From Sciurus carolinensis (taxonomy: Eukaryota > Chordata > Mammalia > Rodentia > Sciuridae): 64,000 nucleotides of DNA. How positions within the stretch are numbered: the stretch's first letter is position 1; each line of letters begins with the position of its first letter. A model generated the notes under the pieces. The model was not told the origin of the DNA, did not search any database, and was given only the letters and a program-made list of their open reading frames with translations. The translations under genes were made by a program, and so were the position numbers. The stretch covers positions 16,226,897-16,290,896 of the forward strand of contig NC_062232.1 in NCBI RefSeq assembly GCF_902686445.1. The letters are read 5' to 3'. Of this stretch, positions 23,165 to 35,319 are shown one piece after another.

Positions 23165-23305
23165 CAGGGCACCAGACAGTTTTCTGAAGTTATTTACATT
23201 TCACCCTCACTGCAACCCTAAAGGTAGGTAATATTAGCTCCATTTAACAGGTGAGGAAACTGAGTCATAGAAAGGTTAGGTAACTAGCTGTGCACAGGCC
23301 AAGAA
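23165..23305 (-). mobile_element. MIR SINE relic, antisense
   Basis: 'tttcaccctcactgcaaccc', 'ggtaggtaatattagctcc' and 'caggtgaggaaactgagtc' with 'ggttaggtaactagctgtg' are the reverse MIR core and tail. Confidence 0.7.
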
Positions 23306-23689
23306 GGGATTAGATGTGTAAGAGATATATGGCAGAAATGTCCCTGAAGGACTCAGAGGGAAGGAGCAGGGGAATGAAGGGTACACCTCCAGATGGTGAT
23401 GCCATCTGATGTCAGATGCCAGTCTTATGTCAGTCTGACCCTTGTGGAGAATAGATGAAATAGGAAGGGGAAGGAAGAGTCTTGGGCTGCAGCCCTGGCC
23501 TCAAGTCAAAGTGGTCCACTGGAAGAATTCTGTATCTCTTAGCCTTGTTACCCTGAGTGTGCACAGACATCAGCTGGGAACAGCACATGAGCAGCATGGC
23601 CTGAGCAAAAATGCAGTGGTAGATCCAGACTCGACCAGCCCTCAATCACACTCTGGAAGCAGAAGGTCTAAGTGGCATACTTTCAAGGC

Positions 23690-23805
23690 TGTCACAAAAA
23701 GTCTAAAATCACACTGCCAGTAAAAAAATAGTGGGACTAAGATTTGAACTGACACCTTTCTGGCTCTAAATCCCACTGTTTTGTCACTATTCTATAAACC
23801 TGTGC
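23690..23805 (-). mobile_element. Second MIR fragment, antisense
   Basis: 'aaaatcacactgccagtaa', 'gggactaagatttgaactg' and 'ctggctctaaatcccactg' follow the 5' half of MIR in reverse. It may belong to the MIR at 23165-23305, separated by about 385 bp of unassigned DNA, or be independent. Confidence 0.5.
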
Positions 23806-23809
23806 TCTT

Positions 23810-25070
23810 GGGAAGACAAACTTTACAGACTTTCTAGTTGTGCTGAAGGTTTCCCTGTGCCAAGAAGTGTAATGCTGATTAAAATAAAAAAGGGCACTGG
23901 GGATGTTTCTGAACTTTCTCAGATCAACTCCAGAACCCAGGCAGACTTCTGCAGCACAGATTTCTAAAATCAAAATCTAACTGGTTAACCTACAATTTTA
24001 CAAAGCGATCAGAAAGATGAAAAACTTTTCACCCATTCCTCCCCATCCCCCACAAGATTACACAAATTCACAAATATTTATTGAGCACTTTGTGCATTAA
24101 GTGAAAATGCACATAAGAATTAATAGACCAAGGTCTAGCCTAACGTACATGTTCTTGGCTCTTTGAGCATGAACTGCGGGAAGCCAGGCCCCTGCCCTTG
24201 ACTTCTCTTCCATGGGCTCTGTTTGTATCCTTCAGTGGGCTTAGCACATCATTTTTAGAAGAGGGTATTATTTGATTGTGGTGCTTGGAGCATTTGAATT
24301 CTTTAATTCCTTGCAGTCCATTTGAAAACATAAATAAAATAAACACACCACATGGTTCTAAGCTTATTTCACCCTCAGGAATAAACTAGATTTATGCTTC
24401 CTATCAGTTGGCACAGCACAATGATTAGAACCCACCTATTTTATGCTGCCAGTCAGTAAGATGGCAGGGGGTACTCTAAGATTATATTATTTAAAGGTTG
24501 TAAAGCTCCCCTATCCCCTGGTTACAAAAATGTTTGCCTTTTGGTTGACTAACTGATTTTGAGGCTCACTTGTTATACTGCTTATTCAGGTTGGAAATCA
24601 TTAAACAAAATGATAGCTCTTGGTTTAAGAGACTGCCATCTAAAAACAAAATGCTTCTTGCTATTAAGTGCTCATCAGTTTCTCACTCCTATTAAAAAAT
24701 CATTCTTTTCCCATGTGGAAGCTCACAAGACCAGACTTTTATTAAACAGATTCAAAACACTTACCAATCATCACCTTGTTAATCCTCACACTCTTCCCTG
24801 TTAAATAGGGACAAGTGTCATTATACCACACTGGGCCAAGACCAGAAAGAGTGCAGTTCAGTGGGCAATTATAGGTCTTCCAGGAACACACAGGGCACTC
24901 AATTCCCACTGAAGTATCAAGGTTGAATCACGGAATAATAGAGTATTAAAGCTAGAATTTTCTGTAAAGATGGAGAGGCAGGACTTCAGAGCAAGTGCCC
25001 TAGAGTTATCCAGTGCTTCTCCACTCAAATGAAAGTTCTGATTTTTACTCCCTTGGATAAGGTTCTGAAC
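23810..25070. other. No gene recognised
   Basis: AT-rich. A short 'caaatatttattgagcac' at about 24072 is typical of an L2/MIR end, and 24760-24840 has weak MIR-like sequence. Nothing with coding character. Confidence 0.4.
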
Positions 25071-25074
25071 CATT

Positions 25075-25185
25075 TAAGTCCAGTTTTCTCATCCATAAAA
25101 TCGAGTTAATGAAAGTATCTTCCTCATAGTGTGGTTGTGAGATAGTACACATGAAGTGCTTAACAGCTGTCCCATAGCCAGGCAT
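25075..25185 (+). mobile_element. MIR SINE relic
   Basis: 'cagttttctcatccataaaat', cited in part, 'cctcatagtgtggttgtgag' and 'catgaagtgcttaacagc' match the MIR 3' half in forward orientation. Confidence 0.65.
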
Positions 25186-25194
25186 CCTGCAAGC

Positions 25195-25676
25195 AATGGA
25201 ATCTAGGACCCCACTACCCCCAGGATATCAATATCTGAGGGTGCTCAAGTTCCTTATACAAAATGACATGGCATTTGCATATAACCTATACACATCTTCC
25301 TGTATACTTTAAATCATCTCTAGATTACTTGTAATACAATGTAAATTCTATGTAAATAATTGTTATACTATATTGTTTAAGGAATAATGAAAAGAAAATA
25401 GGCTGTACATGTTCACTACAGGTGCAATTTTTTGTGGTACAGGGGATTAAAGTCAAGTGGTGCTCTACCACTGAGTTGTATTACCAACACTTTTTATTTT
25501 TTTTATTTTGAGTCTTGCTAACTTGTCCAGGCTGGCCTCAAACTTGGGATCTTCCTGTCTCAGCCTCCCAGATCATTGGGATTATAGGCATATAGGCACA
25601 ATTTTTAAAACATATTTTCTTCCCACAGATGGTTGAATCCAACTACACAGAACTGCAGATACGGAGGGCCGACTAT
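25195..25676 (+). mobile_element. MER2-like Tigger-derived MITE, split by a SINE
   Basis: The left part to about 25425 contains 'ctgagggtgctcaagttcc', 'atttgcatataacctatac', 'actttaaatcatctctagat', 'gttatactatattgtttaa' and 'ctgtacatgttcactacagg'. The right part from about 25605 contains 'ggttgaatccaactacac' and 'gatacggagggccgacta'. Together they follow the MER2-type consensus order, interrupted by the antisense SINE at 25428-25603. Confidence 0.75.
25428..25603 (-). mobile_element. Sciurid composite SINE, antisense, inside the MER2-like element
   Basis: The ID-like half in reverse ('ggtgctctaccactgagttg') is followed by the B1-like half in reverse ('ttgtccaggctggcctcaaac', cited in part, and 'gcctcccagatcattgggatt'). 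The flanks 'ggtgcaattttt' and 'ggcacaattttt' look like its target-site duplication. Confidence 0.8.
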
Positions 25677-25689
25677 AAATGATTATCTG

Positions 25690-26860
25690 GTTCATGCTCA
25701 ATCCCCTAAGAGTTTTAAAAGTGAGACTACTGAAGCCAGAGAGGCTGCATGATGCCCAATATTCCAAAGTTAGGGTCAAGTGAAGGCAGGGGAGAGAAGG
25801 TAAACATAATCTTTCCAATGACAAATTAGCAAAGGGAGTCCAGCAATATCTGTGTCCACTGACAACATCTTTTTATTTCAACCTGCTTGGCACATGGGCA
25901 GATCTTCCCCCACCCCATCCTATACCTCCATACTGAGCCAGGAGTTGGAAGATCATGCACCAATCATCTCAACTTCTTAGTTCTCTGTTCCTTCTCTTGA
26001 AAATTAGGATTTGGCTTGACTAAAATGCAACTTTCTAATCTGTGGTCCATGGATGGTGCTTTGGACATGACTGAACTGAAATTTGACTGAAGAGGGTCCA
26101 CAACTTTCATTATGGTTCTGACTAAAGTAAAGAAAGTAAAAACTGCTAAAAAATTTCTCAGGTCTCTAGTTGTGCAATTCTGTGACTGTAAGGGTAGACA
26201 ATGGCCCAGCTGGGCTATGGTTACTGACTGAACAATAACTTCTTTCAGTGTGGTATCTTGCCAAAGAAGTATCCCGTATTTCACATGAAAATCCAAGGCT
26301 CCACTTTATATCACCTGAGATACCAAGAAAAGCAGCTCACCCAGACCTCTGCACCTTGAAATGGAGGGATAAAAGAATAGTGAGGTTTTAAATAATAAAG
26401 CAAAATTCAGTTTTCTATCATGGTGTGAGGAGATGGAAAAAAACAATATCAATAATTTTTTTCAGAAACTGAGAGAAAATGGATAATACATATTTCATCA
26501 GTGGGGACCTTGAAGAAGCAGGGGATGAGACAGGAGTGCAAGAGATTTATCTGGGGAGAGTGACACTTGTGAAAAATAAAAGGGGAAGCTGGACCAGACA
26601 GGGAAAATCTTCAGACTATAAAGTCATTCTTATATCTGTAAAAGGAAATGTGACTGTGGGCTGTGGAAAGCAGAATTTGTCAGGGAGAGCTTTGGACCTT
26701 GATGCCACTCTGACAAAGTCTCAGTCAATTTCATGGGGAGCACTGGAGCAAGGACTGCCCATGATAGGAGCCCTATATTAGGCAGAGATTTCTAGGCCCA
26801 AGTCCCCTTACCATGCCAGTCATAGGATGAAGAAGGTGCTGATAGCTAACTGCACTCTTT
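25690..26860. other. No gene recognised
   Basis: Unique-looking. A 100-codon plus frame at 26479-26781 lies behind a short pyrimidine run ending in 'ttcag', but the protein has no motif I recognise; I do not call it a gene. Confidence 0.4.
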
Positions 26861-26865
26861 TTTTG

Positions 26866-27040
26866 TAGTACTGGTACTGGGGATTGAACCAAGGGGTACT
26901 ACATCTCTAGCCCCTTTTTATTGTTGTTTTTTGAGACAGGGTCTCACTAAGTTGCCCAAGCTGTGCTCAAACTTGCAATCCTCCTGCCTCAGCCTCCCAA
27001 GTAGTTGGAATTACAGGCAAGCACCACTGTGCCCAGCTAG
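26866..27040 (-). mobile_element. Sciurid composite SINE, antisense
   Basis: 'tactggtactggggattgaac' in pieces, then 'tttgagacagggtctcactaag' in pieces, 'cctcctgcctcagcctcccaag' in pieces and 'ggcaagcaccactgtgccc'. The orientation is reverse, with both halves present. Confidence 0.8.
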
Positions 27041-27044
27041 CTAA

Positions 27045-28715
27045 CTGCACTCTTGACAGTTTCATGGCAAGTTCTTTCTTAGAAGAAGATCTAGGCAATG
27101 TGCCTCCATGGTTTCATCTCAAGTGATTCATTCTTTGCACTTTGAGAAAGCAGATGAAAGATAGTCATATCTGATCCCAGTAGAAATAAGTACTGTTTGG
27201 TCACATGATAGCAAATTTCATCACTTACTGGAGTGGTGTGTTACAAGGATACCAGGTACTCCCTACAAAGATATATTAGTTAGTTAACCAGCAAGTCTTT
27301 GATAAGGGAGAAACTTTGCAAACACCACAGATGTATAACTAAACTACTCTTAACCCAAACTTGATTTCCATGAACACATCATAGGGCACAAATTCATAAC
27401 TTGGAAGTCTGAAGTTTGGAGTCTAAATCTACTTCTATTTCCAAGGAGGTGAATGCTGTTAGATTTCATGTTTACATAGTCAAATTAACAGATGAATGTG
27501 ATACTTTTTAAAATCACAAAATTGATCATTTCTGTACCTACTTGAACAAACAGAGAAAATTAATAGCATGTGTAGCCATTTATTCTCTGGAAGGGATATC
27601 CTGATTTGGTTTTGGATCAACTCTAAGGTGATTTTTAATCCTTTGCCCTTTCCTTGGGCAGTTTTGGTTCTAGTCTTGAGCCTTTATTTCCCTCAGAGCA
27701 GTACATCAGGGCAGCCTCTGTGTGGGAGTGGTCAAAACCAGCTTGAAACTCAAACCAGTTTAGGGATACCTGGCTCTAATCTATAAGGTAAATCTATGTT
27801 TATCTCATCAGCTCTCAGCACAGTTCCTTTGAGGATATCCTTATCATTACCCTCTGCCTATAAAAACTTCCAAGAGGAGGTATTTGGGGTATGACTCAGC
27901 TCTAGCTCCTACCAGGTATACTCATAGGGGCTAGGATGCCTAGCAATTAGAATAATTAGGACTACAAGTAACAGAAGGCCTTGATTCAAATTGAATAAAT
28001 CATTAAGGAACTTTATTAGCCTATTATATTTCAAAGACTATTATGAAGTTTTCAAGTCCAAATTCATTTATTTTTTTAAATGATAAATGAATTTGAGTGC
28101 TAGGGACTCAGAGCTGACTCATGTATCTAGGGCCATAAGTACTCACACAGGGAGGTTTCTCAGAAACAGCACCATAAAGTGGGTGGAAGCTTTGCCCACT
28201 TCTCTGACTGCACTGAGCCTAGTTGTGCAGCTTCCAAGCCTGGCTCTCTGACCCTCCCTGAGAACTTCCTAATATTTGGAATAAAACCCTTAGACTAGTG
28301 AGGGTGGATTCTGATGTTGGCAACTGAAGAACTCTGATAAATTCAGAAGAGTTTGTTTAAAAGTAACCCAATAATGTTGCCACAATTCCTGAGATTGAGA
28401 ATCAATATCTCAGAGTATTATGTCAACATAAAAGTAATTCTCTCAAATTGTAGTAGGATAAAGAATACCTTTTCTTATTTCACATGTGCATTAACTTCCT
28501 CAAATGCTAACGATTTCCAAACTGAAGAATATTCCTAGGCAAAGAATCTGTTCAAACTGAGATTGTTACTTTGCAATGATATTTTGTGTGAATTTTGTAA
28601 TTGTGAGACTGAAATACCATGTACAGTCTACTTACTGTAATCAGAATTCCCTAGAATCCCTGATTCAGTGTTTTAATATACTGTACTGGCATGGGGAAAA
28701 CTATTTTATGGTTAT
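27045..28715. other. No gene recognised
   Basis: AT-rich, no exon-like frame, no well-defined repeat. A palindromic stretch 'aaattcattta...taaatgaattt' lies at about 28061-28094. Confidence 0.4.
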
Positions 28716-28716
28716 C

Positions 28717-28841
28717 AAAAATCTAGAAGGGGGCTGGGGATATAGCTCAGTTGGTAGGGTGCCTGCCTCGCAAGCACAAGGCCCTGGGTTCAATCCCCAG
28801 CACCACAAAAAAAAAAAGAAAGAAAGAAAAATCTAGAAGGG
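28717..28841 (+). mobile_element. Well-preserved ID SINE with target-site duplications
   Basis: The element 28732-28826 reads 'ggctggggatatagctcag' ... 'gcctcgcaagcacaaggcc' ... 'gggttcaatccccagcacc' plus an A-rich tail. Both Pol III boxes are recognisable: A box near 28743 ('tagctcagttggt') and B box near 28787 ('gggttcaatcc'). It is flanked by exact 15-base repeats aaaaatctagaaggg at 28717-28731 and 28827-28841. It is a SINE of tRNA ancestry, not a tRNA gene. Confidence 0.93.
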
Positions 28842-29104
28842 TAAGGGAATAGAAATGTCATTGAAAGTAAAAATGTCACATGCATGAATATTAAAACAGA
28901 CTCAACTGATAAAAATCTGCCCACCTCCTTCCATTATATAATGGACAATGGTAACTATTATACAATCTATCCACTTTTATCTCAAAGGGGAAAATAGATG
29001 ATGCCATGAATTCTGAGGTTACTAAAATTTGAAAATACTTTCCCCTAGTGAAGTTTCAATTTATTTTCACAAGAGCTATTTAGAGATTCATTATTCTAGT
29101 CATA

Positions 29105-31245
29105 TATTGATGTCTTGTTTTTACATTTAAACTATCTTTAAAAAAATTGTACTCCAAACCCTAAGGATTACATACACCAAAAAAAACCATTACAATTAAC
29201 AAATGAATTCAGCAAATTTCCAAGATAAAAAAAATCAACACACAAAAACTAGTTGTATGTCTATGCACTACAATGAATGTTCTGAAAAAATTAAGCATAA
29301 TACACTTAGGAATAAATCTATCCAAAGAGGTGAAAGACTTGTACACTGAGAAACATAAAACATTGATGAACAAAACTGAAGAAGACACAAATAAATGAAA
29401 AAATATCCTATGTTCATGGATTAGAACACGTAATATTTTTAAAACATTAGAACTACAATACCACTAAAATCAACCTCCAGATTCAGTGCAATCCCTATCA
29501 AAACCCCAATGGTATTTTTTATAGAAATAGAAAAATTCTAAAATTCATATGAAAGTTCAGGGAACTCCAAATAACCAAAACAAATTTGAGAAATATGGGA
29601 AATTGTATGACTCATACTTCCTGATTTTGAAACATATTACCAAGCTAAAATAATCAAAACAGTGGTACTACTATATGAACAGACATATAGGCAAATGGAA
29701 TTAAATATACAGCCCCCAAATAAACTCATGCATATGTAGTCAAATGATCTTTAAAAGGATGCCATGACAACTTAATGGGCAAAGGCATGTCTCTTCAACA
29801 CATGGTGTCAGGAAGTCTTGATAGTCACATGTAAAAAACTGAAGTTGAACCCCTGTTTTACACATATAAAAATGAACTCAAATGGATTAAAGATCTAAAC
29901 ATATGACCCAAACTATAAAACTAGAAGAAAATGGAGGGGAAAGACTTCATGGTATTAAATTTGGCAATGATTTCTCTTGGATCTGACACCAAAAGTACAG
30001 ACAACAAAAGCAAAATAAACAAATGGGACTATATCACATTTTAAAACTCCTGCACTGGAGGATCACAAATTCAAGACCAGTCTTGGCAATTTAGAAAAGC
30101 CCTAAGCAATATAACAAGACCCTACCTCAAAATAGGAAATAAAAAGTGCTGGGGGTAGCTTAGTGATAAAGGGCTCCTGGGTTTAATCCCTGGTACAAAA
30201 AAAAAAAAAAAAACACTCCTGTACATCAAGGGAATCCTCAAAATAATGAAACGGTAACCTACAGAATTGGAGAAAATATTTGTAAATCATATATCTAATA
30301 ATGGATTGATATCCAGAATACATAAAGGCCTCCTACAACTTAACAAAAATAAATAAATAACCCAAGTAAAAAGTCAGTAGAGGACTTTAATTGACATTCA
30401 TCTAAAGATGATATACAAATGGCCATCAAGCATATGCAAAGATGTTCAATGTCATGAATCATAGAGAAATCATACAAATCAAACTACAATGAGATATCAC
30501 CTCATACACATTAGTATGGCTACTATTGAAAAACAAAAATCAAAACCAGAGAATGACGTGTTGGCAGGATATAGAGAATTAAGAAACCTTGTGCATCGAT
30601 GATAGGATTGAGAAATAATGCAACCATTGTGGAAAACAATATGAAAAAATTAAAAGTAGAACTACCATATTATCCCAAAATTCTATTTCTAGCTACATAT
30701 CCCCAAAAAATGGAAAACAAAGATTCAAATAGACATTGACAAGACACCTTGTTCATAGTGTTATTCATAATAGCTAAGAGGTAGAAACAACCCAAATGTC
30801 CATTGATGGACCAATGGATAAAATTACATGTGGTATACACATGATGCAATATAATTCAGTTTTTAGAAAGGAAGGAAATCCTGTCACATACTACAACATG
30901 AATTAAACTTGAGGACATTATTCTAAGTGAAATAATCCAGTCTCAAATAGATAAATGCTATATGATTCCTCTTATATAGAGTATCTAAAGTAGTCAAATT
31001 CATAAAGACAGAAAGTAGAATGGCAATTGCAAGGGCTGCAGGAAAGAGTAAAAGGAGAGTCATTTAACTGGTATGGAGTTTCAGTTTTACAAGATGAAAA
31101 ATTTCTGGAGATGTGTTTCATAGTTTCACAACAATGTCAATAGACTGGACACAACTGAACTATATACTTGAAAATGGTTAAGATAGTAATTTTTATGAGT
31201 GTTTCTTACCACAACAAAAATTTAAAATTCTGCACTTCAAAAAAT
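29105..31245 (+). mobile_element. Old L1 LINE, ORF2 3' half and 3'UTR
   Basis: Diverged remains of the ORF2 C-terminal region ('aataaatctatccaaagagg', 'caatccctatcaaaacccc', 'gacaacaaaagcaaaat') lead into the classic 3' end 'cccaaatgtccattgatgg' ... 'gaactatatacttgaaaatgg' ... 'accacaacaaaaat'. No long frame survives. A SINE sits inside it at 30056-30217. Confidence 0.85.
30056..30217 (+). mobile_element. Composite SINE inside the old L1
   Basis: A 5'-shortened B1-like half ('ggaggatcacaaattcaag') plus an ID-like half ('gctgggggtagcttagtg', 'gggtttaatccctggtac') and a long A-tail. Repeats of 'actcctg' on both sides mark the insertion. Confidence 0.75.
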
Positions 31246-31507
31246 ATAGAATAAGGATACACACTAAATCCAGAGACTTCAACTATAAGAATGTACCCCA
31301 TTAGCATTTCAGAATATAACAAAGATATTTCCATATTTATTTTTCTCTTTTCTCATATTACTATGCAACTGGCATGTCAGATTTTGGTTTCCAATTCAAG
31401 TGAGGGCTCACCCCCATATTGTCCAGAATGCAATGGTTAGGCCCCTACCTGCCCAGACTTGTAGAAGTCCCTCTCCCCTCGTAGCCTCTCATATGATAAG
31501 AATTCCT

Positions 31508-31690
31508 TGACCCAGCAGCTCAGGAAGCTGAGGCAGGAGGATCACAAGTTCAAAGCCAGCCTCAGCAACTTAGCAAAGCCCTGAGAAACTTTCTGAGACC
31601 CTGTCTCTAAAGAAAATATTAAAAAGGCTGGGGATGTTGCTCAGTGGTTAATGGTCCCTGGGTTCAATCCCTGGTACAAAAAAAAAGAAT
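31508..31690 (+). mobile_element. Sciurid composite SINE
   Basis: 'aagctgaggcaggaggatcac', cited in part, 'gccagcctcagcaacttagc', 'ggctggggatgttgctcag', 'gggttcaatccctggtac' and a poly(A) tail. The 5' end is slightly truncated. Confidence 0.85.
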
Positions 31691-32348
31691 CCCTTGTGAT
31701 TTTTAGTGTCCCAATCTGAAAATTCCTGCTTGTCTTGGAGGGAATCAAAACTCACAACACTCCCCTTGACATTGGAAGATACTACAATTGCCACCAGTAG
31801 TCTGCCAGATCACTAGGCCAAGGGAACATTGCAGGTGATGTGACCATTTATCCCCACTATAGATACCAAGGAAGAGATGGAGAATAAGAGGGTATACAAT
31901 GTGAGAAAGAGTAAATCCAGTGACCAGGTCACTTTATATTCATCCACACATCCACTTTACCAGACTAAGTCTGTCCCCAGGTGGAATGCCTTAGAATAAA
32001 TAATTGGTGCTCCACATTACAGACATAGGAATACCACTTCTAATCCAAACCTGCACCCAGCCAACTGCTCCAATCTCCTTACCCACATGGGAACTTCAGT
32101 ACAGGATTCTTTGAGCCATTCTCTATCCTTGGTGTTTGCTCTCTGCCACCCAGTACCACCTCAACAGATTTCATCTCTGCATCTCAAGGAGAGGGCTTGG
32201 CGTTTATAGTGCCTTTCCTTCCAGAAGGCTTTTGGCCTCATTATGCAAAATTTCCATCCCCCTGATAGCAACATTCAAATTATGCATATTATGAATTTGC
32301 TAAAGGAGGAATGAGTAGGAAAATTTACTAAGCAACTAAGCACCCAAT

Positions 32349-32353
<5 letters not shown>

Positions 32354-32385
<32 letters not shown>

Positions 32386-32396
32386 TCTCTCTCTCA
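32354..32396 (+). repeat. (CT)n microsatellite
   Basis: About 21 TC/CT units with one CCC interruption. Homopurine on the minus strand. Confidence 0.95.
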
Positions 32397-33252
32397 GTGG
32401 ATGAGTGGAACGGAGGTAGAGAGTCAGGTCAAATATTAAGATGAGAAATCACAAAATAGTCTATACCAGTCTTTTACCCCCTAACCAGTGGGTTTAGCAT
32501 CTCCAAAAACCCAAAGACCCTTGTTCAGTTTTTCAATCTTTCTCTTCTCACCCCTGTGATTCTCTTTGGATCTCCAATTCTGTCTATGAAGATTTGCTGT
32601 AAGTGTTCACTGACTACAATTGTAGGTAAGATAGAGAGACAAGGGTTATTTCAAATGAGCACACTCCCTTGGATTCAGATCAACTGTCAATGTATTTTAA
32701 TAAGACACAATTACCCCTAAAGGCAGTGGAAGGTGGGGTCAATCCAGGTTTGGCAGTGAGGATTTACTCTAAGCCATAAAAGCTAATTCATTTTCTTATA
32801 AAACTATAACTACTTACATAAAAAGGGAAAAAAGACATGAAATAAAGAATATAATAGAAATTATGTTCTTGAATTTTATTCCACTCAATTTTGTGGCATT
32901 CTCACAATAGAAATTTATTTTTAATTATTTTGTTAAAACTTATAATTCCTAAGATGTCGTTCTTCTATTTTTCTGGAATATAGAGTATAAAGCAGAGGTT
33001 ATATTTTTTTCTTAAATATTTGGTAGGAATCTTGTATCTCACTATCAAGTCTCTATATTTGTGTGTATGGGTATGTGTTTGTGTGTGCTTGTGTGTGTAT
33101 TATGTTTGAAATACTAATTAAAATTTTTAAGCTGGAAAAAAAGCTAATTCATTTTCTCTCTCTCTCTTTCTCCCTCTCACTCTCTCTCAACTCATTGTCT
33201 GAGCCTTGGGAGAGAATGCACTTAATTTTGGAGAAGATGTAGTCACCAGAGG

Positions 33253-33278
33253 GTGTGTGTGTGTGTGTGTGTGTGTGT
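33253..33278 (+). repeat. (TG)n microsatellite
   Basis: Thirteen uninterrupted TG/GT units. Confidence 0.95.
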
Positions 33279-34013
33279 TTCACAGGTAGAGTCACATAAC
33301 CTAGCTATGGACAGGAAGAAAGATGCTGTGACTGAAAACCAGGTCAGGGATGGAACAACCCTTTGGTGGCCTCTGGGTATAGAGGAGTCAGTTCTAAGTT
33401 TCCCACAGAAAGTTCCAAGGTCATCTTGACACTGACTGATATCTTATACCTTCTTCCTGAAAAACAATGGGCATTTTCCCAGAAGCTAGCTTACAGTGCA
33501 ACACATCTCTACAAGTTTTAAAGTTACAATCTGGCTCCTAAAATCCATCCAAGACAGGATTATATTTGGTAATATTGTGTCCCAACCAAAAACATTTTTC
33601 AAATATCTTCTATGTGTTAGGCATTGTGTTAGGTATTAACAACCTTGATTATTTAAACCATACAATGCACTATGAGATAAATAGAATGATCTCCACCTTG
33701 TGAATGTCCTCCTGGATATTTATGTATAACTGGAAGCTTCAATGATATAGAGACAAATGTGACGGGCATAGAAAAAATTGGATATGGGATCAGACCAGTG
33801 GCGTGTTGTAGCAGGCTTGCACCAGCTTGCAAGAGCTGACAAATTGTCAGGAATTTTGCAAGCCAGTTAAACATAGTTATTATTAAAAATTAAATTACAT
33901 AAACATATGCTAGACCTCACCCTGTAGCTCAACTCTGCCCTCAATTCTCAGGGTCCATCCTGTGAGGTGGCTAGTGTAGCCACACAAAAGAGTTGGAGGT
34001 TGACTAGCTCCCC

Positions 34014-34318
34014 TGACCCTACCACTCATTATAACTTCTAACACTAATCCCTAACCTCTAACCCTAAAATGAACTTTAAATCTTAACTGTTAATCATAAT
34101 CCAAACCTCTAACACTAACCCTAAATCCTAACTCTAATGGTTACCCAAACTCTTAATCCTAACCCAAACACCAAATGCTATCTCCAACCCTCTAATTTCC
34201 AAAACTATCATATATGATTAATCCCTACCCCCTAACTGTACCCTCAAGCCCAACCCTAACATGTAACTCTAACCCTTAATCTCAACTCCCAGCCCTAAAA
34301 TGACCCCTAGCCCTCAAT
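34014..34318 (+). repeat. Degenerate telomere-like (CCCTAA)n tract
   Basis: About 300 bp made largely of variants of ctaaccctaa: 'cctctaaccctaaaatg', 'aacactaaccctaaatcc', 'tcttaatcctaaccc', 'cccaaccctaacatg' and 'taactctaacccttaat' among others. Exact CCCTAA hexamers are scattered, not tandem, so the tract is old or was seeded by a related repeat. Confidence 0.75.
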
Positions 34319-34674
34319 TCCCTTCTCCAGTACACTCTGCCTACTGCCTCCTGCAACTCCTTCCCCAAACTCCCTCCCAGGATTAGCTGCTTTTCTAGAC
34401 AAAGACTTCTTTATTTCCCTGAGCCCTTTAGACCAGGCCAGGTCAATCAGGGGGGAAACTCATTGGTTTACAAATGAAGGTTCCTCAGAAAGACTGAATC
34501 AAATGAAGACCTGATTCTCAAATCCAGCATCTCCCTGCCTGGCCCCACCCTGATCTCCAGAATGGTCTATTCATTAACCTGATCATCAGACATAATGACA
34601 GTTACCTGGGAAATTAACTGAAAAAATTCTTCTTTCATAATATTCACTAAATTAAGCAACTTAAACTCTGGAGC

Positions 34675-34868
34675 CAACCTGCCACTTAAATCCTGTGTAT
34701 CCTTGGGCACACTGCTTTACTTCTCTGTGCCTTGATTTTTTTCTTCTATAAAATGGATTTAATAATAATGTCTGTCTCACACAATGCTTATGAGAATTAA
34801 ATGAGTTAATATATAAAAGCACTTAGAATAGTACCTGGCACCATAGTAACCACTAAGGAAGTGTTTGC
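34675..34868 (+). mobile_element. MIR SINE
   Basis: Good forward MIR: 'ctctggagccaacctgcc', 'ccttgggcacactgctttac', 'ctctgtgccttgattt', 'aaaatggatttaataataatg', 'gagaattaaatgagttaat', 'agaatagtacctggcac'. Confidence 0.85.
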
Positions 34869-35104
34869 TTTTGTTGACATTATTATGACTATTGCCAAAA
34901 AAGTATATATTTTCCTCTTCAGACTCCCACTTGCTTCTACAATGAGGGCAAAAAACTAAACATGCTTATTTTAGAAATTTTACAAAGAACAGAAAAGTAT
35001 GAAAAAGAGGAAAAAATAGCCCACATCCAGTCAGTTACTTACATTTTGAGGACAAAAGATAATTTGACACTACTAACAGTCTGCATTTTAGTAGAATTTG
35101 AATT

Positions 35105-35318
35105 GCTACAGCCAGGCACAGCCAGGCAGAGCTGTGCTTTGATTTTATTTTGCTCTTGGCACTCAACTGTAATTCCAGGCATAACATGGGGTCTCTGTAT
35201 GTTTGTCTTTCCCACTACATTGGAAGCTCCAAGAGGAGGGGAACAGTGTTGCTTTAATTTCTGCATTGCCAGTAACACCCAGCACAGAGCCAGGCCAGGA
35301 AAGATGCTCTCTGAATGA
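35105..35318 (+). mobile_element. L2 LINE 3' end
   Basis: 'ctacattggaagctcc', 'gaggggaacagtgttgc', 'tttctgcattgccag' and 'cacccagcacagagccagg' follow the L2 3' terminal consensus. Open frames on both strands here (for example 35039-35521 minus) run through this repeat and are not genes. Confidence 0.65.
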
Positions 35319-35319
35319 C

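Larger units (their letters stand above)
31691..34013. other. No gene recognised; contains microsatellites
   Basis: Holds the CT tract at 32354-32396, a TC-rich tract at 33157-33187 and the TG tract at 33253-33278. The interval 33590-33890 has weak transposon-like sequence I cannot name. No exon-like frames. Confidence 0.45.

Noticed and set aside
26479..26781. A 100-codon plus-strand frame after a 'ttcag'.
   Set aside because: No motif, weak pyrimidine tract, no supporting exons and no family resemblance; length is compatible with chance.
28732..28803. A tRNA gene, because A- and B-box-like sequences are present.
   Set aside because: It has an A-rich tail, target-site duplications and many sister copies in the window; it is an ID SINE.
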